Source of the DNA: Paenibacillus sp. PAMC 26794
GTDB taxonomy: Bacteria; Bacillota; Bacilli; Paenibacillales; Paenibacillaceae
DNA length: 64,000 bases
NCBI RefSeq assembly: GCF_000316035.1
Contig: NZ_ANHX01000029.1
Location: 1 to 64,000, forward strand
Direction: 5' to 3'
Position numbers and translations under genes: made by a program. The notes beneath the pieces are model-generated. The model had not been told where the DNA came from and made no database searches. It saw only the letters and a program-made list of their open reading frames with translations. The first letter of the stretch is position 1. Each line of letters starts with the position of its first letter. This document shows, piece after piece, positions 28,277 to 37,635 of the stretch.

Positions 28277-29182
28277 ATGGCAGTGAAATACGAAACCGAA
28301 TTATATTCGCCTGTGAAGGCATTCTTCGAGCAGCGTGGCTTCGACGTCAAGGCGGAAGTCAGGCATTGTGACCTCGTAGGGGTCAGATCGGACCGGGACG
28401 AACCACTCATCGTGGAGATGAAAAAAACATTTAACCTCTCCCTGTTATTACAGGGCATGCAGCGCTTGAAGCTTAGCCCGTTGGTGTATCTGGCCGTCGA
28501 GCGCAATCGCAGTAAACGCGGAGCCGTGAACCAACGCTGGAGCGAACTGGCTGCACTATGCAGACAACTTGGTCTGGGGCTGCTAACTGTCACATTTTAC
28601 AAAACCAAAGCCCCCCTGATTGATGTATTGTGCGAGCCCTCCGCCCCGATCCCCCTCACTGGCCGCAATCAGGTTGCCCGTAAAAGCGGTGTTCGACAGA
28701 AACGCTTGCTTAAGGAATTCGACGAACGCAGCGGAGACTACAATACAGGAGGCAGTACACGCAGACAGCTGGTCACAGCATATCGTGAGAAGGCCTTACG
28801 GGTCGCATCCGCTCTACGAACGAACGGAGAAGCCTCTCCAGCCAACCTTGCCAGACAGACAGGCGTAGGCTCTGCAGCAGCGATTCTGCAAAAGAATTAT
28901 TATGGCTGGTTTGAACGCCTCTCCCGTGGAAAGTATATTCTGACGATTAAGGGAGTACAGGCGTTAACCGATCATGCACACATGCTTGAGGATAATGATA
29001 TGATCGAACGAACCATTAATGAACTTGATGTAACGTATTCTGTATCTGCTGAAAATAAGGACGACCTTGCACACATCGCTGAAGCAGCGGAGTTTCACTT
29101 GAAAAAACAGGCCATATCTGAACCGGAATCATCTGAAGTAACGGATGTGAAAAAAAATGAGAATGCAAAAAAACACCTGTAA
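28277..29182 (+). CDS. DUF2161 protein, PD-(D/E)XK nuclease-like fold
   Basis: 301 residues with AAAGGAG before the ATG. The N-terminal block ETELYSPVKAFFEQRGFDVKAEVRHCDLVGVRSD followed by PLIVEMKK gives the D...ExK arrangement of a PD-(D/E)XK core, as in DUF2161 proteins annotated as putative phosphodiesterases. The C-terminal third (RQTGVGSAAAILQKNYYGWFER) looks like a winged helix. It lies alone with no partner methylase or helicase, so a restriction role is not supported. Function unknown. Confidence 0.75.
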   Translation: MAVKYETELYSPVKAFFEQRGFDVKAEVRHCDLVGVRSDRDEPLIVEMKKTFNLSLLLQGMQRLKLSPLVYLAVERNRSKRGAVNQRWSELAALCRQLGLGLLTVTFYKTKAPLIDVLCEPSAPIPLTGRNQVARKSGVRQKRLLKEFDERSGDYNTGGSTRRQLVTAYREKALRVASALRTNGEASPANLARQTGVGSAAAILQKNYYGWFERLSRGKYILTIKGVQALTDHAHMLEDNDMIERTINELDVTYSVSAENKDDLAHIAEAAEFHLKKQAISEPESSEVTDVKKNENAKKHL

Positions 29183-29207
29183 TCTCCACTGGAGACTACA
29201 GGTGTTT
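29171..29207. terminator. Terminator, bidirectional
   Basis: ACACCTGTA/TACAGGTGT stem with inner TCTCC/GGAGA, flanked by AAA and TTTT. It is shared by the convergent DUF2161 and azoreductase genes. Confidence 0.85.
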
Positions 29208-29234
29208 TGATGTGTTCTATATAGAAGATTGCTA

Positions 29235-29861
29235 TTAGAATTTTACTGCTACTTCGGAAGCCAATTTCAGACCTGCAGTAACGATTTCTTCAGCACGATC
29301 TGCAGAAGCGTTATGTCCTTCAACGATAACCAACTCAGGGTTTTGAATGCCCCAGAAAGCCAATACATTAGTTACATATTTAACAGACATTTCAATAGAA
29401 GCCATTGGCTCTACGGAATAAACGCCACCACGTGCGTTCAGCAATGCCACTTTTTTGTCGCCTACGAGACCTACAGGGCCTTCAGCTGTGTATTTGAACA
29501 TTTTACCAGCTTGGCTCAGGTAGGAAATGTAGTTCACCAGTGGAGCCGGAACAGTGAAGTTCCAGAGTGGGAATGCAAATACCACTTTGTCTGCTGCCAA
29601 GAATTGATCTTGCAATTGTGCAGCCAGTGCTGCAGCTTTTTGCTCTTCGGCAGTTGCTTCAATGCCGTTTGCAGCTTTGTAGCCACCAGTAATTACAGTG
29701 TTGCCATAGTAAGGAATATCTGTATTGTAGAGATCCAACTCAGTAACTGTGTCACCTGGGTGGGACTCTTTATATGCGCTCAAGAATGCATCGTACAATT
29801 TAACACTGACTGCTTGATCTGCAGGACGGTCATTTGCTTTAACAAATAAAATATTAGACAT
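29235..29861 (-). CDS. azoR: FMN-dependent NADH azoreductase
   Basis: 208 residues from the ATG at 29861 (GGGGGAA upstream; an ORF from 29945 has no site). It is a flavodoxin-like fold with MSNILFVKANDRP at the start, the FMN-binding PLWNFTVPAPLVNYI and the LLNARGGVYS region of AzoR. It reduces quinones and azo compounds with NADH; the usual role is defence against electrophilic quinones. It is monocistronic. Confidence 0.9.
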   Translation of the reverse strand: MSNILFVKANDRPADQAVSVKLYDAFLSAYKESHPGDTVTELDLYNTDIPYYGNTVITGGYKAANGIEATAEEQKAAALAAQLQDQFLAADKVVFAFPLWNFTVPAPLVNYISYLSQAGKMFKYTAEGPVGLVGDKKVALLNARGGVYSVEPMASIEMSVKYVTNVLAFWGIQNPELVIVEGHNASADRAEEIVTAGLKLASEVAVKF

Positions 29862-30051
29862 GTTGATTTTTCCCCCGTTAGATAAAATATATGAGTGCTT
29901 TTTCTGAACCGGCCACCATTGTAGCTTATATAAAGAAACCAACAACTCATTAATTCATATTATATATAAAAATGTTAGTGGATGCAATAACGTAATCACT
30001 TTGGTCATGAACCATTTTTAATTTTTGCTACAAAATCTATTTTGATCTGAC

Positions 30052-31275
30052 TTAGCTACGAGCCGTAAATTCGGAAATGGCTTCACTGATCAGGTTCATG
30101 CCAAGCAGTAATTCATCCCGGCCCGGATGGCTAAAGTTCAACCGAATGTAACGTTGATCCTGTACACCTGTGGAGCATAATGATCCAGGAAGAAAAGATA
30201 CACCTTTGGGCAAAGCCGCCTTAAGCAGAGCGCCACTATCTAATCCTTCAGGCAACTGTACCCACAGATACATTCCGCCCTCAGGGATGTTGTACTGACA
30301 CCCTTTCCAGCCAGGTCTCTTCAACAGTTCAAGCATCAGTTTGAGTCTTGTCTTATACTCGCGATTCAACATGGATAGGTGATCACTCCAACGAAAAGGG
30401 GAATGGGCAAGCAGTTGATATAACAGCCGCTGATTCATCGGACTGGACTGACCATCTGCAATCCGTTTAACCGAGGCCATTGCCTGAATCAGCGCAGGAT
30501 GTCCAGCGGCCCATCCGGTTCGAAGAGCGGGCGCTACCGTTTTGCTGAATGAACCAATGTAGAGAACATGTCCACCCTGATCGGCAGTATCCAGTGCAAA
30601 GAGTGAAGGATATTTACGATAGAATTCCGTTGGCTCAAGGCCATCGAAATGGAGCTCTCCATAAGAATCGTCTTCCACAAGCAGCACACCATAGCGCGAA
30701 CATAGCTCAAGGACTGCCTCCCGCCGCTCCATACTCCACAAAGCACCAGTGGGATTCGAGAAACTGGGTGCAGCAAAAAGCAGCTTCGGTCTAACCTGCT
30801 GCATGTGATGCTCCAAAAGGTCTGGCAGTATGCCGTCCCGATCACCCATTACGGGCACAATCTTGGCTCCTTGCATCTCCAGAACCTCAAGACAGCCTGG
30901 AGATGTGGGATGTTCAACCAGTACAGAATCTCCTGGCTCAAGCAGTAGACGCATCACCAGATCGATGGCCTGCTGGGTACCAGTGGTCAACAGAATCTGC
31001 TCGGGTACCGTTCGTATGCCTTTGCGTGCATTCCAGTCTTTGTTCAACCACTCTCTTAGGGGTGTGTAGCCTGCTGGCTCTCCATATTGCAAAGCGGAGG
31101 GGCCTGAACTAAAGACAGACACGGCTGCTTCTTCCAACAATTTGAAAGGAAACAACTCCTCCGCAGGCAATTCTTCTGCCAGAGAGATGAAATAATCCCT
31201 GCCAGACATCTCACGTATATCCCTCAGCGGTGATGACAAAAGCCTGTTGATACGGGAAGCAAAGAAATATTTCAT
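30052..31275 (-). CDS. PLP-dependent aminotransferase, class I/II
   Basis: 407 residues. It has the fold-type I aminotransferase pattern with SNPTG (ApSFSNPTGALWS), the PLP-binding Lys in GSFSKTVAPALRTGW (about 236) and a C-terminal Arg block (RYIRLNFSHP). It resembles MocR-type aminotransferase domains and 2-aminoadipate/aromatic aminotransferases but lacks a GntR helix-turn-helix. GGGGAACGG precedes the ATG. Substrate unassigned. Confidence 0.85.
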   Translation of the reverse strand: MKYFFASRINRLLSSPLRDIREMSGRDYFISLAEELPAEELFPFKLLEEAAVSVFSSGPSALQYGEPAGYTPLREWLNKDWNARKGIRTVPEQILLTTGTQQAIDLVMRLLLEPGDSVLVEHPTSPGCLEVLEMQGAKIVPVMGDRDGILPDLLEHHMQQVRPKLLFAAPSFSNPTGALWSMERREAVLELCSRYGVLLVEDDSYGELHFDGLEPTEFYRKYPSLFALDTADQGGHVLYIGSFSKTVAPALRTGWAAGHPALIQAMASVKRIADGQSSPMNQRLLYQLLAHSPFRWSDHLSMLNREYKTRLKLMLELLKRPGWKGCQYNIPEGGMYLWVQLPEGLDSGALLKAALPKGVSFLPGSLCSTGVQDQRYIRLNFSHPGRDELLLGMNLISEAISEFTARS

Positions 31276-31411
31276 CGATCCGTTCCCCTTTCGTCCCTAT
31301 TCCGAAACTGTACTCGCAGTCCGCAGCCCTACAACCTATTCCTGCTCGCCATCGAATATGACCGGATGCATACAGAACTGTTGTGATCATGGGAAGAACA
31401 AACCTGTTGCG

Positions 31412-32068
31412 TCAGGATCCCGTCTTCACTTGTCTTGCATGCAAGGCATAACGTTCAATGGCCTGTGCTCTACTGCTTACTTCCAGCTTCACGTATATTT
31501 TACGCAGGTAATTATCAATGGAACGTCTGCTAACGTTGATCTCATTCGCTATTTTATCATAGGTTACGCCCTGAACAATTCTTTCCATGATAAAAGTTTC
31601 GGTTTCTGTTAATTCAATGACACGTGCTTCTGTCGGAGACTCCACAGGTTGCGCCCACTCCGCACTGTTTAACCACGACAATGGAATGGACACATGGCCC
31701 TCACGTAATCCAGAGATCAGATGAATCAGCTGGCTAGGGGAAGCCTGTTTGGATAACATGCCGCTTGCACCAAGGCTCATCAGATGACGAAACAGCTTCA
31801 CATTGTCTTCATCCGTCAAAATAATGATGTGACTGTGAGCTGACAGATTCTTCATCTGGGCAATATATTGATCTGCCTGACCCTCCGGAAGACGATAATC
31901 CATGAGAATCAGATCAGGCTGGTGAATATTCACCAGATCGAGCCCTTCTGTTCCGGTCGAAGTCATGCCACGTACCGTCAGATCTTGCTGCTCTTCCAAA
32001 ATCAATTTTGTACCGAGCATGCTGGTGGGGTGGATATCTATGATGACCACCTGCCATACTTTTTTCAT
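31412..32068 (-). CDS. Orphan NarL/ComA-like response regulator
   Basis: 218 residues. The receiver domain has phospho-acceptor Asp in DLILMDYRLP (about 56). The LuxR-type helix-turn-helix is at about 150-205 (VTYDKIANEINVSRRSIDNYLRKIYVKL). The IDIHPTSMLGTKLILEEQ opening resembles ComA. The first acidic pocket position reads DIH rather than DDH, so one of the usual two Mg-binding Asp is missing. No histidine kinase gene lies nearby. The target is unknown. Confidence 0.85.
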   Translation of the reverse strand: MKKVWQVVIIDIHPTSMLGTKLILEEQQDLTVRGMTSTGTEGLDLVNIHQPDLILMDYRLPEGQADQYIAQMKNLSAHSHIIILTDEDNVKLFRHLMSLGASGMLSKQASPSQLIHLISGLREGHVSIPLSWLNSAEWAQPVESPTEARVIELTETETFIMERIVQGVTYDKIANEINVSRRSIDNYLRKIYVKLEVSSRAQAIERYALHARQVKTGS

Positions 32069-32431
32069 TGTTGTTCCCCCTGTTATGTATTGGACAAATA
32101 ACTTTTAAATTTTGTCATGATGATTTCATCGTCTATGCGACAATCCGAGTATAGAAGAAGCATAGGTCGGATTATGTCGAAAAACAGAAAAATACAGGAG
32201 GAAGCTGATAAAAAAGCTCTATTTTCACTGTATTTTGTTATAAAAACACCATGACGTCCATCTCCCCATCCCCGGAAAGATCAAAATATAGTATAAATTT
32301 CCTGCATTTCTATCTAAAAAAGTCGAAAAACCTGCCCAAAGTTCCTACTTATTGCATCTATAAGAAATTGTATCCTAGGACTTCCTTCCGATGCAATCTC
32401 TTTTTACTCTATTAAGTAAAGAATTTCATTT
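32069..32431. other. AT-rich intergenic region
   Basis: Divergent spacer of more than 350 bases upstream of the response regulator. A 26-codon ORF at 32173 lacks a ribosome site. No clear hairpin or operator was seen. Confidence 0.4.
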
Positions 32432-32460
32432 TTGCGTAATCAATAGGGGCATGATAGAAT
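32432..32460 (+). promoter_or_regulatory. Promoter of the coiled-coil/glycosidase pair
   Basis: -35 TTGCGT (32432-32437), 17-base spacer, -10 TAGAAT (32455-32460), 47 bases before the ATG at 32508. Confidence 0.5.
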
Positions 32461-32507
32461 GAGGACTGGAAATTTTTTTGTACCTATAAATGACCAGGAG
32501 TGATGAT

Positions 32508-32918
32508 ATGAAACCATCTGCCCCGTCCTCTGACATCCATCACACCCGGAGCGCCAAAGGCAAGGCTGGATCTTCAATCAAGCTGTTTCTGGTAATGTGG
32601 ATTGTTCTCATTGCACTAGGAGTCGTTGGAACCTACTATTATAGTAACCATCTCCAGCAACAGATGATTAACCAGCTTCAAGCCCATAATCAGCAGCAGA
32701 TTGCAGCGCTAAAAACCGACTACGAAAATCAGCTAACAACGATATCAAAGGAAGTAGAAGACCTGCAGGGACAGGTTCAATCCTTCAATGAATTGCTGAC
32801 TTTCACCAAGGATAATGCAAGTGACAAAACGGATAACAGCAACAAACTGTATACCCAGCTGAGCGAAGTCAAAAAACAACTGGAGACACTCCAGAAAAAG
32901 ATGGACCTGCTCAAATGA
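32508..32918 (+). CDS. Membrane-anchored coiled-coil protein
   Basis: 136 residues from the ATG at 32508 (AGGAG upstream). One transmembrane helix (about 24-46) is followed by an extracytoplasmic coiled coil with Gln/Lys-rich heptads to the C-terminus. No enzymatic motif. It overlaps the next gene by 4 bases, so the two are translationally coupled and probably work together at the cell surface. Family not recognised. Confidence 0.7.
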   Translation: MKPSAPSSDIHHTRSAKGKAGSSIKLFLVMWIVLIALGVVGTYYYSNHLQQQMINQLQAHNQQQIAALKTDYENQLTTISKEVEDLQGQVQSFNELLTFTKDNASDKTDNSNKLYTQLSEVKKQLETLQKKMDLLK

Positions 32919-33979
32919 TTACACCCGTCAAACAGGTTAATCGTTTTTTTATGCTTGCACTCGCTCCTTTTGTTGGATTGATATTATGCCTGCTGCTGCT
33001 TCGTCCTCCACTTGAACCCGGAGGTTTGATGCCTACCGAACTGTCAGAGGATACGATTACACCCCGGACCCAAGCAATTAGCCAAGAGCTTGCCGGGGCA
33101 AAAGACGCTGCTGTCCAGACTTCTTCTTCTATTAAAAGAACGACACAGCTCTATAATAAAACAACAAGTACGATGTCTACACTTGTGCAGAAGGCTTCCG
33201 CCCAGGCGGATCGTCCGGAAAAGATTTACAACAAACGGATTTCATCCAAGCTTGGCGTTCCATTTGAACGGGTAGACAGTGACCGGCTAACGATTGAAAT
33301 GTACAGAGTGAATCCTGGCAGCTATAAGGGCTATGCCATGAAGATCAAGCTAAAAGACCCTACGGCCATGCAGATGGCTCTAGACAGTGAACCTGGGCGT
33401 TCTGAGACGACCATGCAGGCTGTGAAGCGTAACGGCGCAATTGCCGGGATTAACGCAGGTGGATTTGCTGACAGTGGCGGCAAACGTTATCCACTTAGCA
33501 CAACCGTCATGGACGGGAAGTACGTGAACGGTTTCCAGGCCAGTTTCAAAGATCTGTTTTTTGTAGGAATTAACGATACCGGCAAACTGGTCGGAGGCAA
33601 GTTCTTCGACAAAAACTCACTGGATCGCCTGCAACCACAATTTGGGGCTACGTTTGTTCCGGTGCTGCTACAGAATGGGCGTAAAACCACAATTCCTGCC
33701 AAATGGAAAGTATCACCCAAACGAGCACCACGTACAGTCATTGGCAATTATAAAGATGATCAGTTATTGATTATTGTAGTTGACGGATATAATGAGGGCG
33801 GAAGTTCCGGTGCTACCCTTGAAGAGTTGCAAGGGCGGTTGTACAAGCTTGGGGTGATTGACGCCTATAATCTGGATGGCGGTGGATCATCCTCGCTTAT
33901 TCTGAATAATCGGGTTGTGAATAACCCTTCAGATGGCAGCCTCAGACCGGTTCCCACACACTTTTTATTTTACAAATAA
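32915..33979 (+). CDS. Phosphodiester glycosidase (NAGPA domain) protein
   Basis: 354 residues. An N-terminal signal anchor (about 8-30) is followed by a Ser/Thr/Ala-rich stalk and the NAGPA domain (about 110-354) with GINAGGF, VVDGYNEGGSSGATLEE and DAYNLDGGGSSSL, the family's conserved blocks. The mammalian founder uncovers mannose-6-phosphate by removing GlcNAc; bacterial members are thought to act on cell-wall glycopolymer phosphodiesters. Coupled to the upstream coiled-coil protein. Confidence 0.88.
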   Translation: MITPVKQVNRFFMLALAPFVGLILCLLLLRPPLEPGGLMPTELSEDTITPRTQAISQELAGAKDAAVQTSSSIKRTTQLYNKTTSTMSTLVQKASAQADRPEKIYNKRISSKLGVPFERVDSDRLTIEMYRVNPGSYKGYAMKIKLKDPTAMQMALDSEPGRSETTMQAVKRNGAIAGINAGGFADSGGKRYPLSTTVMDGKYVNGFQASFKDLFFVGINDTGKLVGGKFFDKNSLDRLQPQFGATFVPVLLQNGRKTTIPAKWKVSPKRAPRTVIGNYKDDQLLIIVVDGYNEGGSSGATLEELQGRLYKLGVIDAYNLDGGGSSSLILNNRVVNNPSDGSLRPVPTHFLFYK

Positions 33980-34055
33980 TAGGGTGAAGCATTTCTTTTC
34001 TACCTATAATGGTTATAATAGAAGAAAATGAGCTTGTGCAGGAGGTGCGAAGGGC

Positions 34056-34160
34056 ATGTCATTTTCACTGACATTCTGGATTATTGCAATTGTATTGACT
34101 CTCTTCATTACAGGCATTCTCACTTCATCCTACAACAATGACAAAACAAAAGGCTTGTAA
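34056..34160 (+). CDS. 34-residue single-span membrane peptide
   Basis: The ORF begins MSFSLTFWIIAIVLTLF, a single hydrophobic helix of about 21 residues with a short charged tail (NNDKTKGL). CAGGAGGTG lies 9 bases before the ATG, and a terminator follows 6 bases after the stop, so it looks like a real transcribed small gene. No family recognised. It is below the size cut-off of most callers. Confidence 0.7.
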   Translation: MSFSLTFWIIAIVLTLFITGILTSSYNNDKTKGL

Positions 34161-34165
34161 AGGCC

Positions 34166-34190
34166 AAGCCTCTCTCTGGAGAGGCTTTTC
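34166..34190 (+). terminator. Terminator after the small membrane peptide gene
   Basis: AAGCCTCTC pairs with GAGAGGCTT (4-base loop), followed by TTC. Confidence 0.75.
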
Positions 34191-34212
34191 TATTGCTTCA
34201 TCCTCGAAATAA

Positions 34213-34264
34213 CAAGAGACAAGGCTTAAAAGAATGATTCGATTCTTCTAAGCCTTGTCTCTTG
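34213..34264. terminator. Long inverted repeat, terminator of the LacI/GH3 operon
   Basis: CAAGAGACAAGGCTTA (34213-34228) pairs perfectly with 34249-34264. An inner AAGAAT/ATTCTT extends the stem. It is the end of the minus-strand operon. Confidence 0.7.
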
Positions 34265-34276
34265 CTGTATTCGGGA

Positions 34277-35293
34277 TCAATAGCTAACCGCCCGGTCATT
34301 CCGCATAGATATAACCGAATCAGACGAAATAGGCCCACTCACCGACCCACCCTCAACTAATGTCACATAAATTCGTTCATGATCAACGGGTTCTCCAGCA
34401 ATAATCTTGATCAATTGTTCAGCAGCGAGCGATCCCCACTTGCGTTTGGAATAATCAATGCTTGCCAATCTCGGCTGGACGTATTTGCTCAATTCAATAT
34501 TGTCGAATCCGATGACATCAATCTCATGACCAACGCCAAGTGCACTGTCTGCCAGACGATCACACAAGCCAATAGCCATCTCATCATTGAGGCAGAATAC
34601 CGCTGCGGGTCCATCATACACCTGCACAATCTGATCTGCGGCTTGTTCTCCACCACTCTTCTCGAAATCTCCCGTGATCTCAATCCATTCCACATCGGCT
34701 TCACGTTCCGCAACCTGTCTTACAGCCTTTAACCGCTGCACAGAGTCAAACGAACCTTCCGGTCCTGTCACCACATAGATTTTCTTATGTCCCTGTTCAA
34801 TAAGATGTTCCATCGCAAGTGTCGCCCCGGCTTTGTTATCCAGCAGAACCTGATTAATGTTGGGATGATCCATCTCACGGTCCAATACAACGATTTTGTG
34901 CCCACGATCGGCATACTGCATTAGTTCCTCACTTGCAAACGTATGATCCAGAATGATCGCACCATCAATCATCCTCTCTGGAAGCATGCGATGGGATTGT
35001 TTACCACTGCACACGATCAGGTCATAGCCTTGAGCATTACATACGGCTTTCATGCCACTCAGCAAGTCTCCATACACATCTCCTCTAAAATCGGTCAAGA
35101 ATACACCTAGAATTTTGGATTCCCTCTTCTTCAGTGTTCTTGCTGCGGCATTTGGAACATAGTTCAGTTCTTTGGCAATGGCCAAAATTTTGGAACTCGT
35201 CTCATCGGTCACTTTGTTGCTGCCATTCAGCGCATATGACACAGTAGAGATGGAAACTCCCGCCTGTTTGGCGATATCCTTGATACTGACCAC
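34277..35293 (-). CDS. LacI family regulator of the sugar operon
   Basis: 338 residues from a GTG at 35293 with GGGGAG eight bases upstream; a frame from 35362 adds a non-conserved tail. The helix-turn-helix VSIKDIAKQAGVSISTVSYALNG is followed by a sugar-binding-like domain. It is the last gene of the esterase-ABC-GH3 operon. Two matching operators (42044-42067 and 42121-42144) lie at the operon promoter, so autoregulation by oligosaccharide induction is likely. Confidence 0.88.
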   Translation of the reverse strand: MVSIKDIAKQAGVSISTVSYALNGSNKVTDETSSKILAIAKELNYVPNAAARTLKKRESKILGVFLTDFRGDVYGDLLSGMKAVCNAQGYDLIVCSGKQSHRMLPERMIDGAIILDHTFASEELMQYADRGHKIVVLDREMDHPNINQVLLDNKAGATLAMEHLIEQGHKKIYVVTGPEGSFDSVQRLKAVRQVAEREADVEWIEITGDFEKSGGEQAADQIVQVYDGPAAVFCLNDEMAIGLCDRLADSALGVGHEIDVIGFDNIELSKYVQPRLASIDYSKRKWGSLAAEQLIKIIAGEPVDHERIYVTLVEGGSVSGPISSDSVISMRNDRAVSY

Positions 35294-35370
35294 ATTCTTC
35301 GCTCCCCTGTTATGTTCATCAAGCCTTCCATAACAGAAGGCCTGACACATTACTCTTTCCATTCACCGGA

Positions 35371-37536
35371 TTAAACAAGTCTGAATGATTTCTTCTGAGT
35401 ATCCCGACTGTTTGCACCCACAAGAATATGGAACTCGCCTCGATCACTGCGGTAGCTTAAGTCGGAATGGTGATAACGAAGCTGTTCTTCATTTAACGTA
35501 AATGTGGCTGTACCACTCTCGCCTGGCGCCAGTGCAAGCTTCACATATCCTTTCAGCTCACGCATAGGACGAACGACTTCACCTGTTACATCACGAACGT
35601 ACAACTGAACGGTTTCCACGCCCGCGCGCTCACCCGTGTTTGTTACACGTACTTGGATGCTCAGGGACTCTTCGGCAGTCATCTCGTTACTTGACACTTC
35701 AAGATCACCATAAGAGAACGAAGTGTATGAGAGACCATAACCGAACGGAAGCAAAGGTTCATTCGGGCTGTCAATGTATTTGGAGACATAACGTTCTTCC
35801 GTCTTCTCCGGGTTCAGTGGACGACCTGTATTGAAATGGTTGTAATAGACCGGAATCTGACCTACGGACTGCGGGAAAGACATCGTCAGACGTGCGGATG
35901 GATTCACTACACCTGTCAGAACATCTGCGATCGCTGCTCCGCCTTCACTACCTGGGAACCAGGCTTCAAGAACAGCATCCGATTCATCGATTACACCATG
36001 CAGATCCAATGGACGGCCGTTGAAAATAACGCTGGCAATCGGTTTTCCCGCTGCTTTGAGCTGTTTAACCAATTCCAATTGGGCTGCTGGCAGACGAATA
36101 TCCGTGCGCGAGCCACCTTCTCCACTCATCTCGGAGTCTTCACCAAGAGCAAGGACAATCAGATCTGCTTTGCTTGCAACTTCCAGGGCTTCGGCAATCT
36201 GCTCAGCTGTAATCGTATGAACATTACTGCCTTGAGCGAATTGAACTTTCCCACCTGTTAGGCGTTCTTTCAGAGCTGTTCCCAACTTAACTGCATCTTC
36301 CTTAACTCCTTCACAGGACCACCAGCCCAGAATATCAGGACTCTGTGCAAAAGGACCAATAAGGGCAACATTAGCGTCGGGTTGAAGTGGAAGCACGCTG
36401 TCATCATTTTTCAACAGGACAGCTGATTTTGTTGCCAGTTCATACGATACCTGACGGTGCTCTTTGGAGAATACAATCTCACGTTCACGTTCAGGATCAG
36501 CTGCACGAAGTGGGTTATCGAACAATCCCAGCTTTTCTTTCAGTTGCAGAATTCGCAGAACGGCTTCATCAATGAGCTTCTCTTCCACTTCACCACTCTC
36601 AATCAGTTCAGGCAAATGATGTACATAACAAGGTGTCATCATCTCCATATCTACTCCTGCGCGAATCGCACGATATGCCGCTTCACGATCATCTTCTGCA
36701 GCACCATGCGCAATCATCTCGCGAATGGAAGCCCAATCCGAGATTAATACACCATCAAAGCCCCACTCGTCACGCAAAATGCCGCGCATTAACTTCTCAT
36801 TGCCACTTGCCGGAATACCGTCAACCGTATTGAACGAAGTCATGACCATTTCCACGCCCGCATCCAACGCTGCTTTGTACGCTGGCAAATAGTACTCACG
36901 CAGGTTACGCTCAGACATGTCCACCGTATTGTAATCCCGACCACCCTCAGCCGCTCCATATGCCGCAAAGTGTTTAACACAGGCTGCAAGACGATCTGGC
37001 TCATCCTTCAAGCTATCGCCCTGATATCCACGTACAAACGCAGCCGCGAACAAACTGTTCAGATAAGGATCTTCTCCTGTTGTTTCCATCACACGGCCCC
37101 AGCGCGGGTCACGAACCAGATCCACCATAGGTGCAAAGGTAACATGCAAACCGGATACAGCTGATTCACGTGCTGCAATTTCAGCACTTTTCTCAGCCAG
37201 TTCTGTGTCCCATGAACAACCGATCGCTAATGGAATCGGGAAAATGGTTTTGAATCCATGAACTACGTCAGCCATGAACAAAAGCGGAATGCCCAAACGG
37301 CTTTTTTTCATATAAGCTTGCTGTACATCAATGATGGCCTGCGCACCGGACAACCCCAGAATGGACCCACTGGCATCCACGGACTGCTCCGTAATTCCCA
37401 TCTCTTCCATCGGTCCTGTGATCTGACCTTCGACATTTGTTCCTTCATAAAAGTTGGCAGTCAACTGAAGAAGCTGAGCTGTTTTTTCCTCCAACGTCAT
37501 CTGTTTTACCAGATCTAGCAACTGCTCGTTATTCAT
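35371..37536 (-). CDS. GH3 beta-glycosidase (BglX-like)
   Basis: 721 residues, no signal peptide, so intracellular. The GH3 N-terminal barrel carries the nucleophile Asp in GVLISDWASI (about 268). The C-terminal alpha/beta sandwich (GSEGGAAIADVLTG) and a fibronectin III-like domain (about 620-721) follow. It is probably a beta-glucosidase or beta-xylosidase that hydrolyses oligosaccharides imported by the ABC transporter encoded upstream. Ribosome site GGAGGATAC. Confidence 0.9.
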   Translation of the reverse strand: MNNEQLLDLVKQMTLEEKTAQLLQLTANFYEGTNVEGQITGPMEEMGITEQSVDASGSILGLSGAQAIIDVQQAYMKKSRLGIPLLFMADVVHGFKTIFPIPLAIGCSWDTELAEKSAEIAARESAVSGLHVTFAPMVDLVRDPRWGRVMETTGEDPYLNSLFAAAFVRGYQGDSLKDEPDRLAACVKHFAAYGAAEGGRDYNTVDMSERNLREYYLPAYKAALDAGVEMVMTSFNTVDGIPASGNEKLMRGILRDEWGFDGVLISDWASIREMIAHGAAEDDREAAYRAIRAGVDMEMMTPCYVHHLPELIESGEVEEKLIDEAVLRILQLKEKLGLFDNPLRAADPEREREIVFSKEHRQVSYELATKSAVLLKNDDSVLPLQPDANVALIGPFAQSPDILGWWSCEGVKEDAVKLGTALKERLTGGKVQFAQGSNVHTITAEQIAEALEVASKADLIVLALGEDSEMSGEGGSRTDIRLPAAQLELVKQLKAAGKPIASVIFNGRPLDLHGVIDESDAVLEAWFPGSEGGAAIADVLTGVVNPSARLTMSFPQSVGQIPVYYNHFNTGRPLNPEKTEERYVSKYIDSPNEPLLPFGYGLSYTSFSYGDLEVSSNEMTAEESLSIQVRVTNTGERAGVETVQLYVRDVTGEVVRPMRELKGYVKLALAPGESGTATFTLNEEQLRYHHSDLSYRSDRGEFHILVGANSRDTQKKSFRLV

Positions 37537-37573
37537 CTGATCGTATCCTCCACTAATAAGTTGTTGAAATAAA

Positions 37574-37613
37574 GAACCCGGCTGCGTTCGGGGAGAGACC
37601 GCGCACCGGGTTC
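37574..37613 (-). terminator. Intercistronic stem-loop after the binding-protein gene
   Basis: GAACCCGG/CCGGGTTC with an inner TGCG/CGCA, followed on minus by TTTATTTC. It may partly terminate or stabilise the binding-protein mRNA relative to GH3. Confidence 0.6.
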
Positions 37614-37635
37614 AAAATTAATTACTGAATGATTA

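Noticed and set aside
32173..32253. 26-codon ORF upstream of the coiled-coil gene
   Set aside because: No ribosome binding site, and composition typical of AT-rich spacer.
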